A DNA stretch of 64,000 nt, from assembly GCF_015169395.1 (NCBI RefSeq), contig NZ_CP063458.1, positions 3,906,001-3,970,000 on the forward strand. Direction: 5' to 3'. The stretch is from Humisphaera borealis (GTDB taxonomy: Bacteria; Planctomycetota; Phycisphaerae; Tepidisphaerales; Tepidisphaeraceae). Position 1 is the first letter of the stretch. Each line of letters starts with the position of its first letter. Of the stretch, positions 18,258 to 27,570 are shown piece after piece. Made by a program: the position numbers and the translations under genes. The notes under the pieces are model-generated. The model was not told the DNA's origin and did no database searches. It saw nothing but the letters and a program-made list of their open reading frames with translations.

Positions 18258-18992
18258 ATGAACTTCGAAGCGCTTGAGTCTCGGCAGCTTCTATCGGCTA
18301 ATCCATTTCACCGCGAGTTTGATCGGGAAGGGGGACACGAACGGGAACACGCCTGGCGGAAGCTTTCCTCCGGCATCTACCAGAACGGATCGACGCTCCT
18401 CGTCAACGGCACCGCCGACGACGACGCGGTCAACATCTACGAAGATGTCGGCGGTGTGAACGTGAACGAAAAGGTCTATTCGCGGGTCAAGCTGATCATC
18501 GTTTCGCTCGGCGGCGGCAATGACTTCCTGTCATTCGACCTGAGCAGCGCGTCCATCGCGGCTTCGACCGGTGCCGGAGATGACTTCCTCGTCGGTAGCC
18601 TTGCCAACGGCCGCAGCGCGTCGCTGGACACCGGGGATGGGCACAACTTCGTTTCCGTTGCGGGCGATGCCTCTCGACGCCTCTCCGTCACGGTTGAAGG
18701 CGGTGCAGAAGACGACCGCATCCAACTGTCTGGCATCGACAAGGCTTACATCGACAGCGAAGGCGGTGACGATGACATCTTCGCCGCGGACATCAAGGAA
18801 CTGGTCGTCAACGCCGGCGCGGGAAATGACAAGGTGTCCGTGTCTAATCAGGTCGGCAAGACGCTGATCCTGGGCGGCTCGGGCGATGACACGATCGATA
18901 TCTCGGGGACCGGCGACTTCTCTGTTTTCGGCGGCGTCGGTGCCGACCTGATCAACAACAGCGCGACGGGATATGTCGTGGCGATTGCCTGA
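18258..18992 (+). CDS. LEPR-anchored RTX-like surface protein (2)
   Basis: 244 residues, start MNFEALESRQLLSANPFHRE with a near-canonical LExRQLLSA motif. A charged segment (HREFDREGGHEREHAWRK) follows, then Gly/Asp-rich repeats (LGGGNDFLSFDL, GAGDDFLVGS, EGGDDDIFAA, GAGNDKVSVS, GGSGDDTIDIS) of the RTX calcium-binding kind. It has the same plan as the preceding gene but low sequence identity outside the repeats, so the two are old paralogues or share only architecture. Exported surface protein; function unknown. Confidence 0.75.
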   Translation: MNFEALESRQLLSANPFHREFDREGGHEREHAWRKLSSGIYQNGSTLLVNGTADDDAVNIYEDVGGVNVNEKVYSRVKLIIVSLGGGNDFLSFDLSSASIAASTGAGDDFLVGSLANGRSASLDTGDGHNFVSVAGDASRRLSVTVEGGAEDDRIQLSGIDKAYIDSEGGDDDIFAADIKELVVNAGAGNDKVSVSNQVGKTLILGGSGDDTIDISGTGDFSVFGGVGADLINNSATGYVVAIA

Positions 18993-19028
18993 ACCTGCGC
19001 GGTTACGCCGGATTGTTAACGCATTTCG

Positions 19029-19060
19029 AGAGGCCGTCGGACGTTGGTTCGACGGCCTCT
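19029..19060. terminator. Hairpin terminator between convergent genes
   Basis: Stem agaggccgtcg (19029-19039) pairs with cgacggcctct (19050-19060) around a 10-base loop. It separates the second RTX-like gene from the convergent glycosyltransferase gene and probably serves both. Its core resembles the terminator at 17915-17950. Confidence 0.8.
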
Positions 19061-19936
19061 TTACGTACTCGACGGCGCAATAGGCGGCAGGCGGGGATCG
19101 TCAAGTAGTCCGCCCCAGGCCTCGTTGTAGTCGTATCGAATGCCCGGCAGACAGCCGGGGAGCTGCTTGCGCTTATAGGCAAACGCTTCGCCGTTGCGCA
19201 ACGCGGCGTAGTAGAACCGGGCGCTGACGAACGGTGCCGTTCTGCCGAGCTTGATGCCGTACTTCTCGCGCACCTTGTTGATTTCAGATGCGCCCACGGT
19301 GTTCATCAGCTGGCTCGTCTTGGCTTCCTCGTGCTCGCGGAACACGCCGAGGAAGCGATTGACGCGGACGAACTTCGCGCCGGCCTGCATGTAGCGGGTG
19401 AACAGGTCGTAGTCGATCGCGAACCGCAGGGAATCGTCCACGTTGCCGCACTTGTCGAAGTATCGTCGACGCCAGAAGCAGCTTTCCTGTGGGATCAGGT
19501 CCCAGCGCATCTGGTACCAGTTGCTGTGCTCGGGAAGGATCCAGTACCACTTGGCGAGATTGTGGCCGTCGACGGTCAGGCGGTGGCTGTAGACGGCGTC
19601 GACGTCGGGGTTGCGGGCGAAGAAGTCCGCGACGTAATGCAGTGCGCCGGGGGCGAGCATGTCGTCGCTGTTGAGATACGCCATGATCTCGCCGCTGCAG
19701 CGGTCGAAGCCGCGCTTGATGGCGTCGCTCTGCCCCTTGTCGCGCTCTGACTGGAAGTGTGCCAGGCGGTCGACGTAGGGCTTAAGCACCTCGACCGTGT
19801 TGTCCTTCGATCCACCGTCCATCACGATGTATTCGAGGTTCGGGTAGCGCTGCAGCAGGACGCTGCGCACCGTCCAGGGCACGTACGCCGCCTGGTTGTA
19901 GCTGGGGGTGACGATGGAGATCTTGGGGTATTGCAT
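19061..19936 (-). CDS. Family 2 glycosyltransferase
   Basis: 291 residues. The GT-A fold is clear: ISIVTPSYNQAAYVPWTVRS near 6-25, DGGSKDNTVEVL near 40-51 and the metal-binding acidic pair in YLNSDDMLAPGAL near 89-101. It transfers a sugar from a nucleotide-sugar donor in the cytoplasm, probably for a surface polysaccharide. The downstream WYQMRWDLIPQESCFWRRR is common in this GT2 subgroup. It follows, on the same strand, the large glycosyltransferase/methyltransferase gene, so both likely serve one glycan. An inverted repeat lies between them. Confidence 0.9.
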   Translation of the reverse strand: MQYPKISIVTPSYNQAAYVPWTVRSVLLQRYPNLEYIVMDGGSKDNTVEVLKPYVDRLAHFQSERDKGQSDAIKRGFDRCSGEIMAYLNSDDMLAPGALHYVADFFARNPDVDAVYSHRLTVDGHNLAKWYWILPEHSNWYQMRWDLIPQESCFWRRRYFDKCGNVDDSLRFAIDYDLFTRYMQAGAKFVRVNRFLGVFREHEEAKTSQLMNTVGASEINKVREKYGIKLGRTAPFVSARFYYAALRNGEAFAYKRKQLPGCLPGIRYDYNEAWGGLLDDPRLPPIAPSST

Positions 19937-19939
19937 TTC

Positions 19940-20093
19940 GTAGGGTGGGGTTCACCCCACCGCACACTGAGAAACGTCGAGTTGTGTTCATTCGCCGAAA
20001 CGTCTGACCATTGAAATCGCCGCTCGAAAGCCACTTCGGCGGCCGAACACGATCTGTGTTCGATCGCAACCGGTGGGGTGAACCCCACCCTAC
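19940..20093. repeat. Pair of 23-bp palindromes in inverted orientation
   Basis: 19940-19962 and 20071-20093 are exact reverse complements (core tagggtggggttcacccc), and each arm can itself fold (gtgggg-ttca-ccccac). They flank about 108 bases between two glycosyltransferase genes. The right arm covers the TAG stop of the upstream gene. The arrangement resembles paired REP (BIME-like) elements. Confidence 0.9.
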
Positions 20094-23000
20094 AAGAGCC
20101 GAAGGATCGCCCACATCTCGTCGCCGCGTCCGAATCGGTCCCACAGCGTTCTGGCCCAGCCGGCCCACTTGGCGCCGCGGCGGGCGATGCGCATTTCGAA
20201 CGTCGCGCCGTCCGGAACGATACCGGCCAGGCCGATCTCATTGAGCTGCACGCTTGCCGCGGCGGTGTAGGCGTCGGTGATTGTCTTCAGTCGCTCGACC
20301 CTCATATCCACCGCGGCCGCCAGCAGCCGCAGGCCGCGACGGCCGAGGAGAACGCGATGATACGGTAACTGCCAGAACCACCAGGTCGGCCCGAAGCGGC
20401 GGCGGAGCATTGAATCGAGGTTCGGCGTGCGGATGACAATGCGGCCCGTCGGCGTCAGCAGGCGCTGCAGGCGGCGAAGGACCCACGCCGGGTCGTCCCA
20501 GTGTTCGAGCACGGATGGGAGAAAGATCAGATCGAATACCTCGCCGTCGGGCAGCGTCATGAACGCGTCCTGCGGATTGCAGCGGAAGACACGATGACCC
20601 TTCGCTTCGGCCTCGGCGGCTGCGGTCGTATTGGTTTCGAGGCCCGTCAGGATCCACTTCGTCGTCGACTTGATGTCGTCCATGTCGCGGCCGTCGTAAC
20701 AACCGACGACGAGGGCACGGACGGACGAGTCGCCGGTAAGCTCCGGACCTACCATTGATCGCAGTCGGCCGGTCGGCGTTTCGGCCGCAGCCTTCGCGCC
20801 CGCCAGCCGCCAGTAGGGCGACGGCAGCGCGGCTACGATCCGCGCCCAGCGCGGTCCGCCGCGAAAGCGCTGGAACGGCGATATGGCGACCGATATTCCT
20901 TCGCCGGCAGGGACGTTGGCCGACGGCACCACGGACGAACCGCTGCGTCTCTGCCGCTCGGTGCAAAGCGTTAGCAGCCTGTCACTGGCGATCGACGGGC
21001 ACGCGATCGCCGCATCGCCTGCGGCGTCGCGATAAACGCGGTAGATCTCCGGCCCGCCGGTTGTTACGTCGGGAGATGAGAACAGGAGCCGATCGGGTCG
21101 GCGATGGTTGATCGGGCTGGTTGCGGTCTGCAGCGGTTCGGCCGGTGCGGCAACACCGCCTTCTGGAACGACCCAACTCGGCCAGCGCCAGTCGTCGCGA
21201 ACGACCCATTGGCGTAGCAGGGATGCCAGTTCGCGCCCGACAGCGGTCGCCCGGCAGCGGATACGGCCGGCCAATCCGAAGCCCGCGTTAAAGTCATTGA
21301 TCGCTTCGCCGAGGTGAACATGAGCCAGTTCGCTGACCGCAGGAGCGGCGAACCGATATACGCCGTGGCCGCGGACGCGCCGGATGCCGAAGCGGCGAGA
21401 GAAGCGAATGAGCAGGTCCCAGCCCGCCGCTTCACCCTTGGCGGGATTGATCGGGCCGATCAGGCCGTAAGGCTGCCGGCGAAAGAAGACGTGGGGCAGC
21501 GAGGTAACGCTTCCGTCGTGGCGCAGCGAATCGACGTCAACCCGCGGCCAGCCGTGATGGAATCGCCAGCCGCCGTCCTTGGCGGATGTTTCCTCGAACA
21601 CGGCTGCCATCGCCATCGAATGATCGCGAAAGTACTCGCCCGCGCGGTGCAGCGCCCCCGGCTCGTACGCCGTCCCGACGTCCAGCCAAGCGACCAGATC
21701 GGATTCGCCGGTCGCTATCGCCTCGGCGGTGGCACCGAACGGTTCGGCGGTGGGTTCGACGATCTTCGTCACGCGGTCGGTGTAATGGTTCAGCGCTGCC
21801 GGCACGCCGTTCGAGACCAGCACGTATTCAAGATGGGGGTACCCTTCGGCGATCGCCGAGTCGATCGTACGGCAGATGTCTTCGTCTTTGTCGCCGGGGC
21901 GGACGATGGTGACGAGCCGAATCGTCGGCATCGGCGGCGGAACACGCTTGGGCTCGTAGTGCCGTTTCCCGCAGACGACATCCACGAGCAGTTCCCGCCA
22001 GCTTCGCCGGGGTCGGGCCGGTACGACAATCACCGGGGCTGGCTCCATCGCCGACAGCTTGTGCCGCAGCTGTTCCACTTCCTTGCGCAGCGGTTCGACT
22101 TCGGACTTTCGGGCCGCGGCTTCGATATTGGTCCGCTGGTTGGCCTCTTCAATCGCCCGCCGTAGCTCGACGACCGCCTGCTCGCGGTCCTGCAACTGCT
22201 TTGAAAGATCCGACGACTGTGTCTCCAGTTTCTGCGTGACGTCGTTGAGCCGTCGCACCTCCGCCGATACTACCGACAGTTTCTGAGCCAGTTCTTCGGC
22301 GGTTTGCGCGGTGGCGTTGCGTTCGACCGTCAGGCGCGCGATCTGGGAAGGGTCGATCAGATCGAGCTGGCGCTGGGCGCTGGAGAGCAGTCGGAGCCGG
22401 TCGCGGGCCAGGTCGGCGGCGTAGAGGGTCATTCGGTCCTGGACGTCGATTGGCAGCGGCAGCAGGCGAATGTCCTGGCCGACGATCCGGCCGACCTCCA
22501 GGTCGTCGATGGCGCGAAGCACATCCGCGGGGCGCAGTGCCTGAACGCAGTGGGCCTCTTCGAAGCTGCAGGCCCAGCCGCAGCCGGCGCAGGGCACCCG
22601 CACGCTCAGGACGATGCTCGGCGTCGCCCGCGGCGCGAAGCGCAGCTTGTGCCCCCCGCCGAAGATCGCCAGTACCGGCTTGCCGACGGCGGCGGCAATG
22701 TGCATCGGGCCGGTGTCGTGCCCGACATACCCCTCCGACATCGCCGCCAAAGCCGCCAGGGTGGTGACATCGCCGTCCGGCTCCATCCAGACGGCCGCGG
22801 ATGTCGCGGCGTCGGCCATGCCTGCGAGCGTCAGTTCGACAACGGATCGTTCCGCCGGCAGTCCGACGAATAGAAACCTCCGCCCGTAGCGTTCGTGCCA
22901 ATGCCGCAGCACCTGGGCCCATTGCGTCGCCGGCCAGGCTTTGATAGGCACATTGGCGGTACCGGTCACGCATGCAATCCAGTACTCGCCGGGGGAAAGG

Positions 23001-23572
23001 CCTCGTTCGGCAAGGATTCGCTCGGCGGCAGCCCTGGACGTGTCATCGGGTACAAGCACCGGTTCAACCGACGCCACCGGACAGCCGAGCATGTCGGCCA
23101 GCAGCGCATTCTTGTCGGCCTCGCGGATGTCTTCGTCGACAGCGAGCGTTTGATCGAGCCGAAGCTCAGACGGGCGGGCCTGGCCCGCGTACGGGTCGCC
23201 GGCATAGAGCCGGCCGCTCATTCCGGCGACCTTCACGCCGGGCAGGCCGTTGCGCGGTTCGCGCAGCTCGGCGGCCAGGCGTTCCTCGAAGCGGGTCCAT
23301 TGGAACGGGGCAATCAGCAGCAGATCGGGTCGGAACTCGATGGCCTGTCGCACCAGCGGCACGAACGCTTCCCATCGCTCATCGACGGGGCAATAGACTT
23401 CCTGGGGCAGGACGATCGTCGTTGCTTCGGGAACGATCAATTTCGCGATCGGCTCGACAGATTTGCGGACGATAAGGGTCAGCTCGTGCCCCCCTGCGAC
23501 CAGCGCGCGATACAGCGGCTGTCGCAGGACCATGTCGCCGATGGTGTCGGGGTTGCTCGCGAGAATCCGCAT
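20090..23572 (-). CDS. Three-part enzyme: GT9 heptosyltransferase-like, coiled coil, GT2, methyltransferase
   Basis: 1160 residues with four parts. Residues 1-350 are a GT9 (ADP-heptose:LPS-type) glycosyltransferase: MRILASNPDTIGDMVLRQPL at the start, then GHDTGPMHIAAAVGKPVLAIFGG near 285. Residues about 390-510 form a coiled coil (VRRLNDVTQKLETQSSDLSKQ...). Residues about 545-760 are a GT2-like domain (IRLVTIVRPGDKDEDICRTI, DLVAWLDVGTAYEPGALHRA). Residues about 950-1120 are a class I SAM methyltransferase (VRALVVGCYDGRD, LPSVLEHWDDPAWVLRRL, GRIVIRTPN). It probably extends and methylates a surface glycan. The acidic metal motif in the GT2 part (LDVG) is weak, so that domain may be altered. 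The stop codon lies inside a palindromic repeat. Confidence 0.85.
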   Translation of the reverse strand: MRILASNPDTIGDMVLRQPLYRALVAGGHELTLIVRKSVEPIAKLIVPEATTIVLPQEVYCPVDERWEAFVPLVRQAIEFRPDLLLIAPFQWTRFEERLAAELREPRNGLPGVKVAGMSGRLYAGDPYAGQARPSELRLDQTLAVDEDIREADKNALLADMLGCPVASVEPVLVPDDTSRAAAERILAERGLSPGEYWIACVTGTANVPIKAWPATQWAQVLRHWHERYGRRFLFVGLPAERSVVELTLAGMADAATSAAVWMEPDGDVTTLAALAAMSEGYVGHDTGPMHIAAAVGKPVLAIFGGGHKLRFAPRATPSIVLSVRVPCAGCGWACSFEEAHCVQALRPADVLRAIDDLEVGRIVGQDIRLLPLPIDVQDRMTLYAADLARDRLRLLSSAQRQLDLIDPSQIARLTVERNATAQTAEELAQKLSVVSAEVRRLNDVTQKLETQSSDLSKQLQDREQAVVELRRAIEEANQRTNIEAAARKSEVEPLRKEVEQLRHKLSAMEPAPVIVVPARPRRSWRELLVDVVCGKRHYEPKRVPPPMPTIRLVTIVRPGDKDEDICRTIDSAIAEGYPHLEYVLVSNGVPAALNHYTDRVTKIVEPTAEPFGATAEAIATGESDLVAWLDVGTAYEPGALHRAGEYFRDHSMAMAAVFEETSAKDGGWRFHHGWPRVDVDSLRHDGSVTSLPHVFFRRQPYGLIGPINPAKGEAAGWDLLIRFSRRFGIRRVRGHGVYRFAAPAVSELAHVHLGEAINDFNAGFGLAGRIRCRATAVGRELASLLRQWVVRDDWRWPSWVVPEGGVAAPAEPLQTATSPINHRRPDRLLFSSPDVTTGGPEIYRVYRDAAGDAAIACPSIASDRLLTLCTERQRRSGSSVVPSANVPAGEGISVAISPFQRFRGGPRWARIVAALPSPYWRLAGAKAAAETPTGRLRSMVGPELTGDSSVRALVVGCYDGRDMDDIKSTTKWILTGLETNTTAAAEAEAKGHRVFRCNPQDAFMTLPDGEVFDLIFLPSVLEHWDDPAWVLRRLQRLLTPTGRIVIRTPNLDSMLRRRFGPTWWFWQLPYHRVLLGRRGLRLLAAAVDMRVERLKTITDAYTAAASVQLNEIGLAGIVPDGATFEMRIARRGAKWAGWARTLWDRFGRGDEMWAILRLL

Positions 23573-23720
23573 GAGGGAAATGACGAATGACGGAAATCAG
23601 AATGGCGAATGAATCTCGAAATCGCGAATCACCAATAACCGACCGTATCGTCTTTGTCAGTATTGGTCGTCGCGATTTGAAGGTTCATCCGCCATTTTGA
23701 CTTCGTCATTCCGGCTGGCT

Positions 23721-25583
23721 TCAGGGCTTCAGCACTTCCTCCACCCAGGCGCGATTGAGGTATTTGGCGCCGGGGTCTTCCTTCAGCTTCACGTTGTTGT
23801 ATTTCAGAAGTGTGCCCTTGGCACGCTCGAGACGCTGGATCGCAATGTTGTAGTTCGCGATCGCGGCGGCCTCTTCGCGGGCTTCGTTGGCGAGGGTTTC
23901 CTGGGCCTGCAGTTTGACCTGAATGAAGGGCGGCGTAATCGGTTCGCCCAGATCCTGCTGCTTCTGGATGAGGTCGAGCTGTTCCCGGCTCGCCAGCCGA
24001 GACTGCGTGCGGGCTGCCGACTGCTCCCAGTTCGACCGGATGTCGGACATCGACGTCTTCACGTCGAGCGACACCTGGGCAAGGATGTTGCGATACTGCT
24101 CAATCGCCTGAAGCCGCTGAAGCCGGGCACGCTCGAAGATCGCCCGCGCCGAGCGGTTGCCGATCGGATACTCCATTTCAAATCCGAACGACCAGCTCGG
24201 GCTGTTCAACTCCCAAAGATTCTTGCTCGCCTCTCCCGGGCCGTCCCCCAGCCCGCGGAAGCCAAAGCTTCCGACGAAGTCCACCCGCGGCAGCTTGTTG
24301 TTGGCGGCGACACGTTCGGCAACGCGCGACTGTTCGATGCGGACGAGCTGCTGACCGAGTTCCAGGCGATGTGCGACCGCAGCGTCGATCGCCACCTGGT
24401 AGTCGAAGTTGACCGGATCTTGCAGCGGCGCGTCCGAAGGCACGATCAGGAATGAGGACGACACCGGGAATTCCGGGTCGTTCATGCGGCGTTTGATCTC
24501 GTCCGACAGGTCCACCACGTTCTGCTTGGCGCGGATCAGGTCTGCTTGGCGGGCTCGCGCTGATGACTGCGCCTGGCTGACGGGAATCTTGGACGCGTCC
24601 AGACCTCGAATCCATCGCTCGTACAAAACCCGGTAGGTTTCGATCGTGTCGGCCAGCAGCGTTTCCTGGATGTAGACGATCCGGTTCGCCTGATATAGCT
24701 GCCAGTAGGCCCGTTCGAGTTCCGAAAGCTGCTCTTCCAGGATCCGGCGGAAGTCGAGCACGCTGATCTTCTGGTCGCCGCGGGCGATCTCGATCCGTGC
24801 CGAGTTCACATCGCGACCGAAGTCTCGAAGCAGCGGCTGGGTTACTTCCAGGCGGACTTCGTTCTGCCAGAATTTTTCGTCCGAAGAGGCGATGTTGTCG
24901 ATGCGGCTCCAGGCCCAGGAGTAGGTCAGGCGAGCCTCGCCGCCGGTGACCATCCGCTGCCGCAGGCCGGTTGCGCCGGTGTTGGTGACGGTCTTGTTGT
25001 TGAACCCGACAACGGTATTGCCCGCCTGATTGCCAAGGCCGAGGCTGTCGGTCGTGGACAGGCCGGTGTCCTGGCGGGCGGTGCTGAGGTTGAGAAACGC
25101 GGCGGCGTCGAACACCGCTTCCTGTTCGATCGTGCGCTGGGCGTTGATGGCCGGGTCGTAGCCGGCGACTTTCACTTCGGAGTTGCAGAGCACCGCCCGG
25201 GTGATGATCTCACGCAGGCTCAGGTGGACTGCATTCTTGGGGTCGTAGGTGCGGCCGGTCGTGGGCAGCTTTCCGATGTAGGCGTCGTTTGGCGGTCGCG
25301 GGCCGCCCGCGTCGCCACCCTTGGGTGTCGGAATTGCCTGCAGCGTCGCCGGGTACTTTTCCAGTTTGACCGAGGCGTCGTTGGCGCCCTGGCGTTCCCG
25401 CAGTTCGACCATGCTGGGGTCGAAGATCGGCGGTTCGTAAGCGTTGCAGCCGACCAGGGTGTAGATCGGCGCGGCCAGCCCGCCGATGACCAGCGCCCTC
25501 AGGGCGGCGGCGAGCAACCGGGGGCGTCGGGCCGAGCCGGACAGCCGGGTGGGAAGTTCGTTCCGAAGCGTGCGGTGGGTCAT
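23721..25583 (-). CDS. TolC-like outer-membrane efflux lipoprotein
   Basis: About 620 residues from ATG 25583, which has GGAG upstream; the frame runs on to 25685 without support. The leader ends APIYTLVGCNAYEPP, a lipobox, so the protein is probably acylated. Long helices (EEQLSELERAYWQLYQANRI, VSQAQSSARARQADLIRAKQ, AREEAAAIANYNIAIQRLE) fit the outer-membrane efflux protein fold. It forms the outer-membrane duct of a tripartite pump or type I export system. No inner-membrane partner is adjacent, though an ABC exporter lies at 3971. Confidence 0.85.
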   Translation of the reverse strand: MTHRTLRNELPTRLSGSARRPRLLAAALRALVIGGLAAPIYTLVGCNAYEPPIFDPSMVELRERQGANDASVKLEKYPATLQAIPTPKGGDAGGPRPPNDAYIGKLPTTGRTYDPKNAVHLSLREIITRAVLCNSEVKVAGYDPAINAQRTIEQEAVFDAAAFLNLSTARQDTGLSTTDSLGLGNQAGNTVVGFNNKTVTNTGATGLRQRMVTGGEARLTYSWAWSRIDNIASSDEKFWQNEVRLEVTQPLLRDFGRDVNSARIEIARGDQKISVLDFRRILEEQLSELERAYWQLYQANRIVYIQETLLADTIETYRVLYERWIRGLDASKIPVSQAQSSARARQADLIRAKQNVVDLSDEIKRRMNDPEFPVSSSFLIVPSDAPLQDPVNFDYQVAIDAAVAHRLELGQQLVRIEQSRVAERVAANNKLPRVDFVGSFGFRGLGDGPGEASKNLWELNSPSWSFGFEMEYPIGNRSARAIFERARLQRLQAIEQYRNILAQVSLDVKTSMSDIRSNWEQSAARTQSRLASREQLDLIQKQQDLGEPITPPFIQVKLQAQETLANEAREEAAAIANYNIAIQRLERAKGTLLKYNNVKLKEDPGAKYLNRAWVEEVLKP

Positions 25584-25815
25584 CGTCTGGCATCTCCGGC
25601 GGAGGATCGAGATTGCCGTTTCCGACCAACGGTCGGATGGCGGCGATGTCTCCTTTCTCCGCAAAACTGATTCACTACAGGGCAAACTGAGTCACTACGA
25701 GACTGTGCCGACGGCGGAAGGCAGGCCGCCATGAGCTTCGATCTCCGACGTCAATGTGGCGACACGGCAGATCGGGGCATCGACCATTCAGACGGTCGAG
25801 GAACACCGGCGGCGA

Positions 25816-26583
25816 TTATAGGACCGCCTTCATCCACTGCCAGAACCCGACCGCCGACAGCACACCAAAACCCAACAGCGCCGCGCCTCCGATCGCGTCG
25901 GCCAGGGCAAGCCACTTTCGGCGACGGTGGCCGGAACCGGCGGCGCGCTGTGCGATCGACAACGCGGTCGAGAATCCCAGCACCCAGCCGACAGTACCAA
26001 GGAACACGCCGACGCACATCATCGGCAGTTGGCTTCCCGCCGCTTGGGAAGTTGTCTGTCCGGCCGAATCTCCTGCCGCCGGCGTTTGCCCGGTGCCCAT
26101 TGCCGGCACCACCACGAACCAGAACGCCAGCGTCATCGGGTTCAACAACGTCATCAACAAGCCGGTCACATATGACCGCAGGGCGGTATGGCCGGACCGG
26201 GAGGCAGCCGCCGTATCGGACAGGCTGGCATCAATGGGGTCAGTCGTCCATGCCTTGCGGGCCGCGATCAGGCATTGCACCCCCAGGTATCCCAGCAGGA
26301 GCGTGCCAAGCCCGGACATCGTCAACAGTACCGCCGGCTGATTGAGCAGGCGTGCGAAGCTGAAGGTGGAGAGCACGGCGTAAAAAACGTCGACCGTGAC
26401 CGCGCCCAAACCCAGGGCCGCGCCTGCCAGGAAGCCGTGCCTGAGCACGCGCCTGGCGATCTCCACGTTGACAGGTCCGATCGGAATCGCCGCACCCAGC
26501 CCCAGCGCCATGCCCCTGGCCAGTGCCTGCCAGCCGACCGAGACGGCAGCGATCATCAGCAAGTCAGCGACAATCTCGTCCAT
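25816..26583 (-). CDS. LysE-family exporter
   Basis: 255 residues from ATG 26583 (MDEIVADLL...), preferred over the long upstream frame. Six helices are predicted, with the LysE/RhtB hallmark GAAIPIGPVNVEIARRVLRHG near the first loop and a later TLLNPMTLAFWFVVVPAMG. Inner-membrane exporter of amino acids or similar small molecules; the substrate is unknown. It is transcribed away from the PVC-specific gene at 26708. Confidence 0.88.
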   Translation of the reverse strand: MDEIVADLLMIAAVSVGWQALARGMALGLGAAIPIGPVNVEIARRVLRHGFLAGAALGLGAVTVDVFYAVLSTFSFARLLNQPAVLLTMSGLGTLLLGYLGVQCLIAARKAWTTDPIDASLSDTAAASRSGHTALRSYVTGLLMTLLNPMTLAFWFVVVPAMGTGQTPAAGDSAGQTTSQAAGSQLPMMCVGVFLGTVGWVLGFSTALSIAQRAAGSGHRRRKWLALADAIGGAALLGFGVLSAVGFWQWMKAVL

Positions 26584-26707
26584 TCGAACTTTCCAACAAC
26601 GTTGGCGTCTTAGTTGACGACGCGGAGACTCGTTCTTCGTCAAACATTCCGTGGCTGCCAAAACTTTCCCGCTTTGGTCGCCCTGCCTGGCAGGATATAT
26701 TCCCCGC

Positions 26708-27127
26708 ATGGCGTCAAAGCACCAGACCCAGACTCGCGAAAAGACGTTGGAGCAGGTCGTGGCCGATGTCGGCCTCTACCCGCGCGATGCGTATGAGTTC
26801 GTCCAGCAGGGGTTGGGCTTTGCGGCACACCGCGTTCATGGCGAAGCCAGGGCCGAAGGGGCCGAGCACGTCAACCGTCATGTCTCGGGCCAACAGTTGT
26901 GCGAAGGCCTTCGCGAATACGCGTTGGCCCAGTGGGGTCTGCTTGCCCGCGCGGTTCTCGGCCGATGGAACGTCACTTCGACGTACGATTTCGGCAGAAT
27001 CGTTTTTGCTCTGATCGACGCAGGACAACTCCAGAAGACCGAAGACGACACGCTGGACGATTTCAAGGCCGTCTTCGACTTTCGTTCCGGTTTCAACCAG
27101 GGCTACAAGATTGTCATCCCTGACTGA
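26708..27127 (+). CDS. Minf_1886 / TIGR04138 family protein (Planctomycetes-Verrucomicrobia specific)
   Basis: 139 residues. The pattern DAYEFVQQGLGFAAHRVHGE, then HVSGQQLCEGLREYALAQWGLLARAVLGRWNV and TYDFGRIVFALIDAGQLQKTEDD is the conserved core of this small family known only from the PVC bacteria. Function unknown; no catalytic motif, probably cytoplasmic. ATG 26708 gives the expected family length; a longer frame from 26651 is unlikely. The gene is a useful phylum marker. Confidence 0.88.
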   Translation: MASKHQTQTREKTLEQVVADVGLYPRDAYEFVQQGLGFAAHRVHGEARAEGAEHVNRHVSGQQLCEGLREYALAQWGLLARAVLGRWNVTSTYDFGRIVFALIDAGQLQKTEDDTLDDFKAVFDFRSGFNQGYKIVIPD

Positions 27128-27221
27128 GTCCTGGCTGCGTGTTTCAGGCGTACAGTTGTAACCTTTGCGCGGCACCCATCTGGTCTTCAGACCATTTCCC
27201 GTAATCTTCAGTCAGAGAATA

Positions 27222-27479
27222 ATGAACGCCGGCAAGAAACATCGTTCCGTCGCCGCCAAGCCGGACGCCACTCCGGACGAAACCCCGCAGGCGTCGCGAT
27301 TGCGTTTTCTGCCTCCTTTGAAGCCCAGTCGCCGTCGATTCTTTGTTGCTGCGGGCCTGCTCGCGGCGTGGCTGGGTCTGCTTTTGATCCTTTACGTCAC
27401 GGCGGTCTTCCCCGAAAAGCAGAAGAAGACGGTCAAGCGTGTCGAACCGCAGCCGGCCCCGAACATCGTACCCAGATAG
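27222..27479 (+). CDS. Small single-helix membrane protein
   Basis: 85 residues from ATG 27222. It has a basic/polar N-terminus, one membrane helix (FVAAGLLAAWLGLLLILYVTAVF) and a short Lys/Pro tail (EKQKKTVKRVEPQPAPNIVPR). There is no recognised family. The helix and the codon bias support a real gene. Confidence 0.6.
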   Translation: MNAGKKHRSVAAKPDATPDETPQASRLRFLPPLKPSRRRFFVAAGLLAAWLGLLLILYVTAVFPEKQKKTVKRVEPQPAPNIVPR

Positions 27480-27570
27480 TTTGCCCCATAAGGACGCACG
27501 ATCGCCGGTCTGTAGTGCTCGTTTGTAGTGCCGGTCGCAACCGGCTTGTCGATCGGTTCTAATCGCAGTC

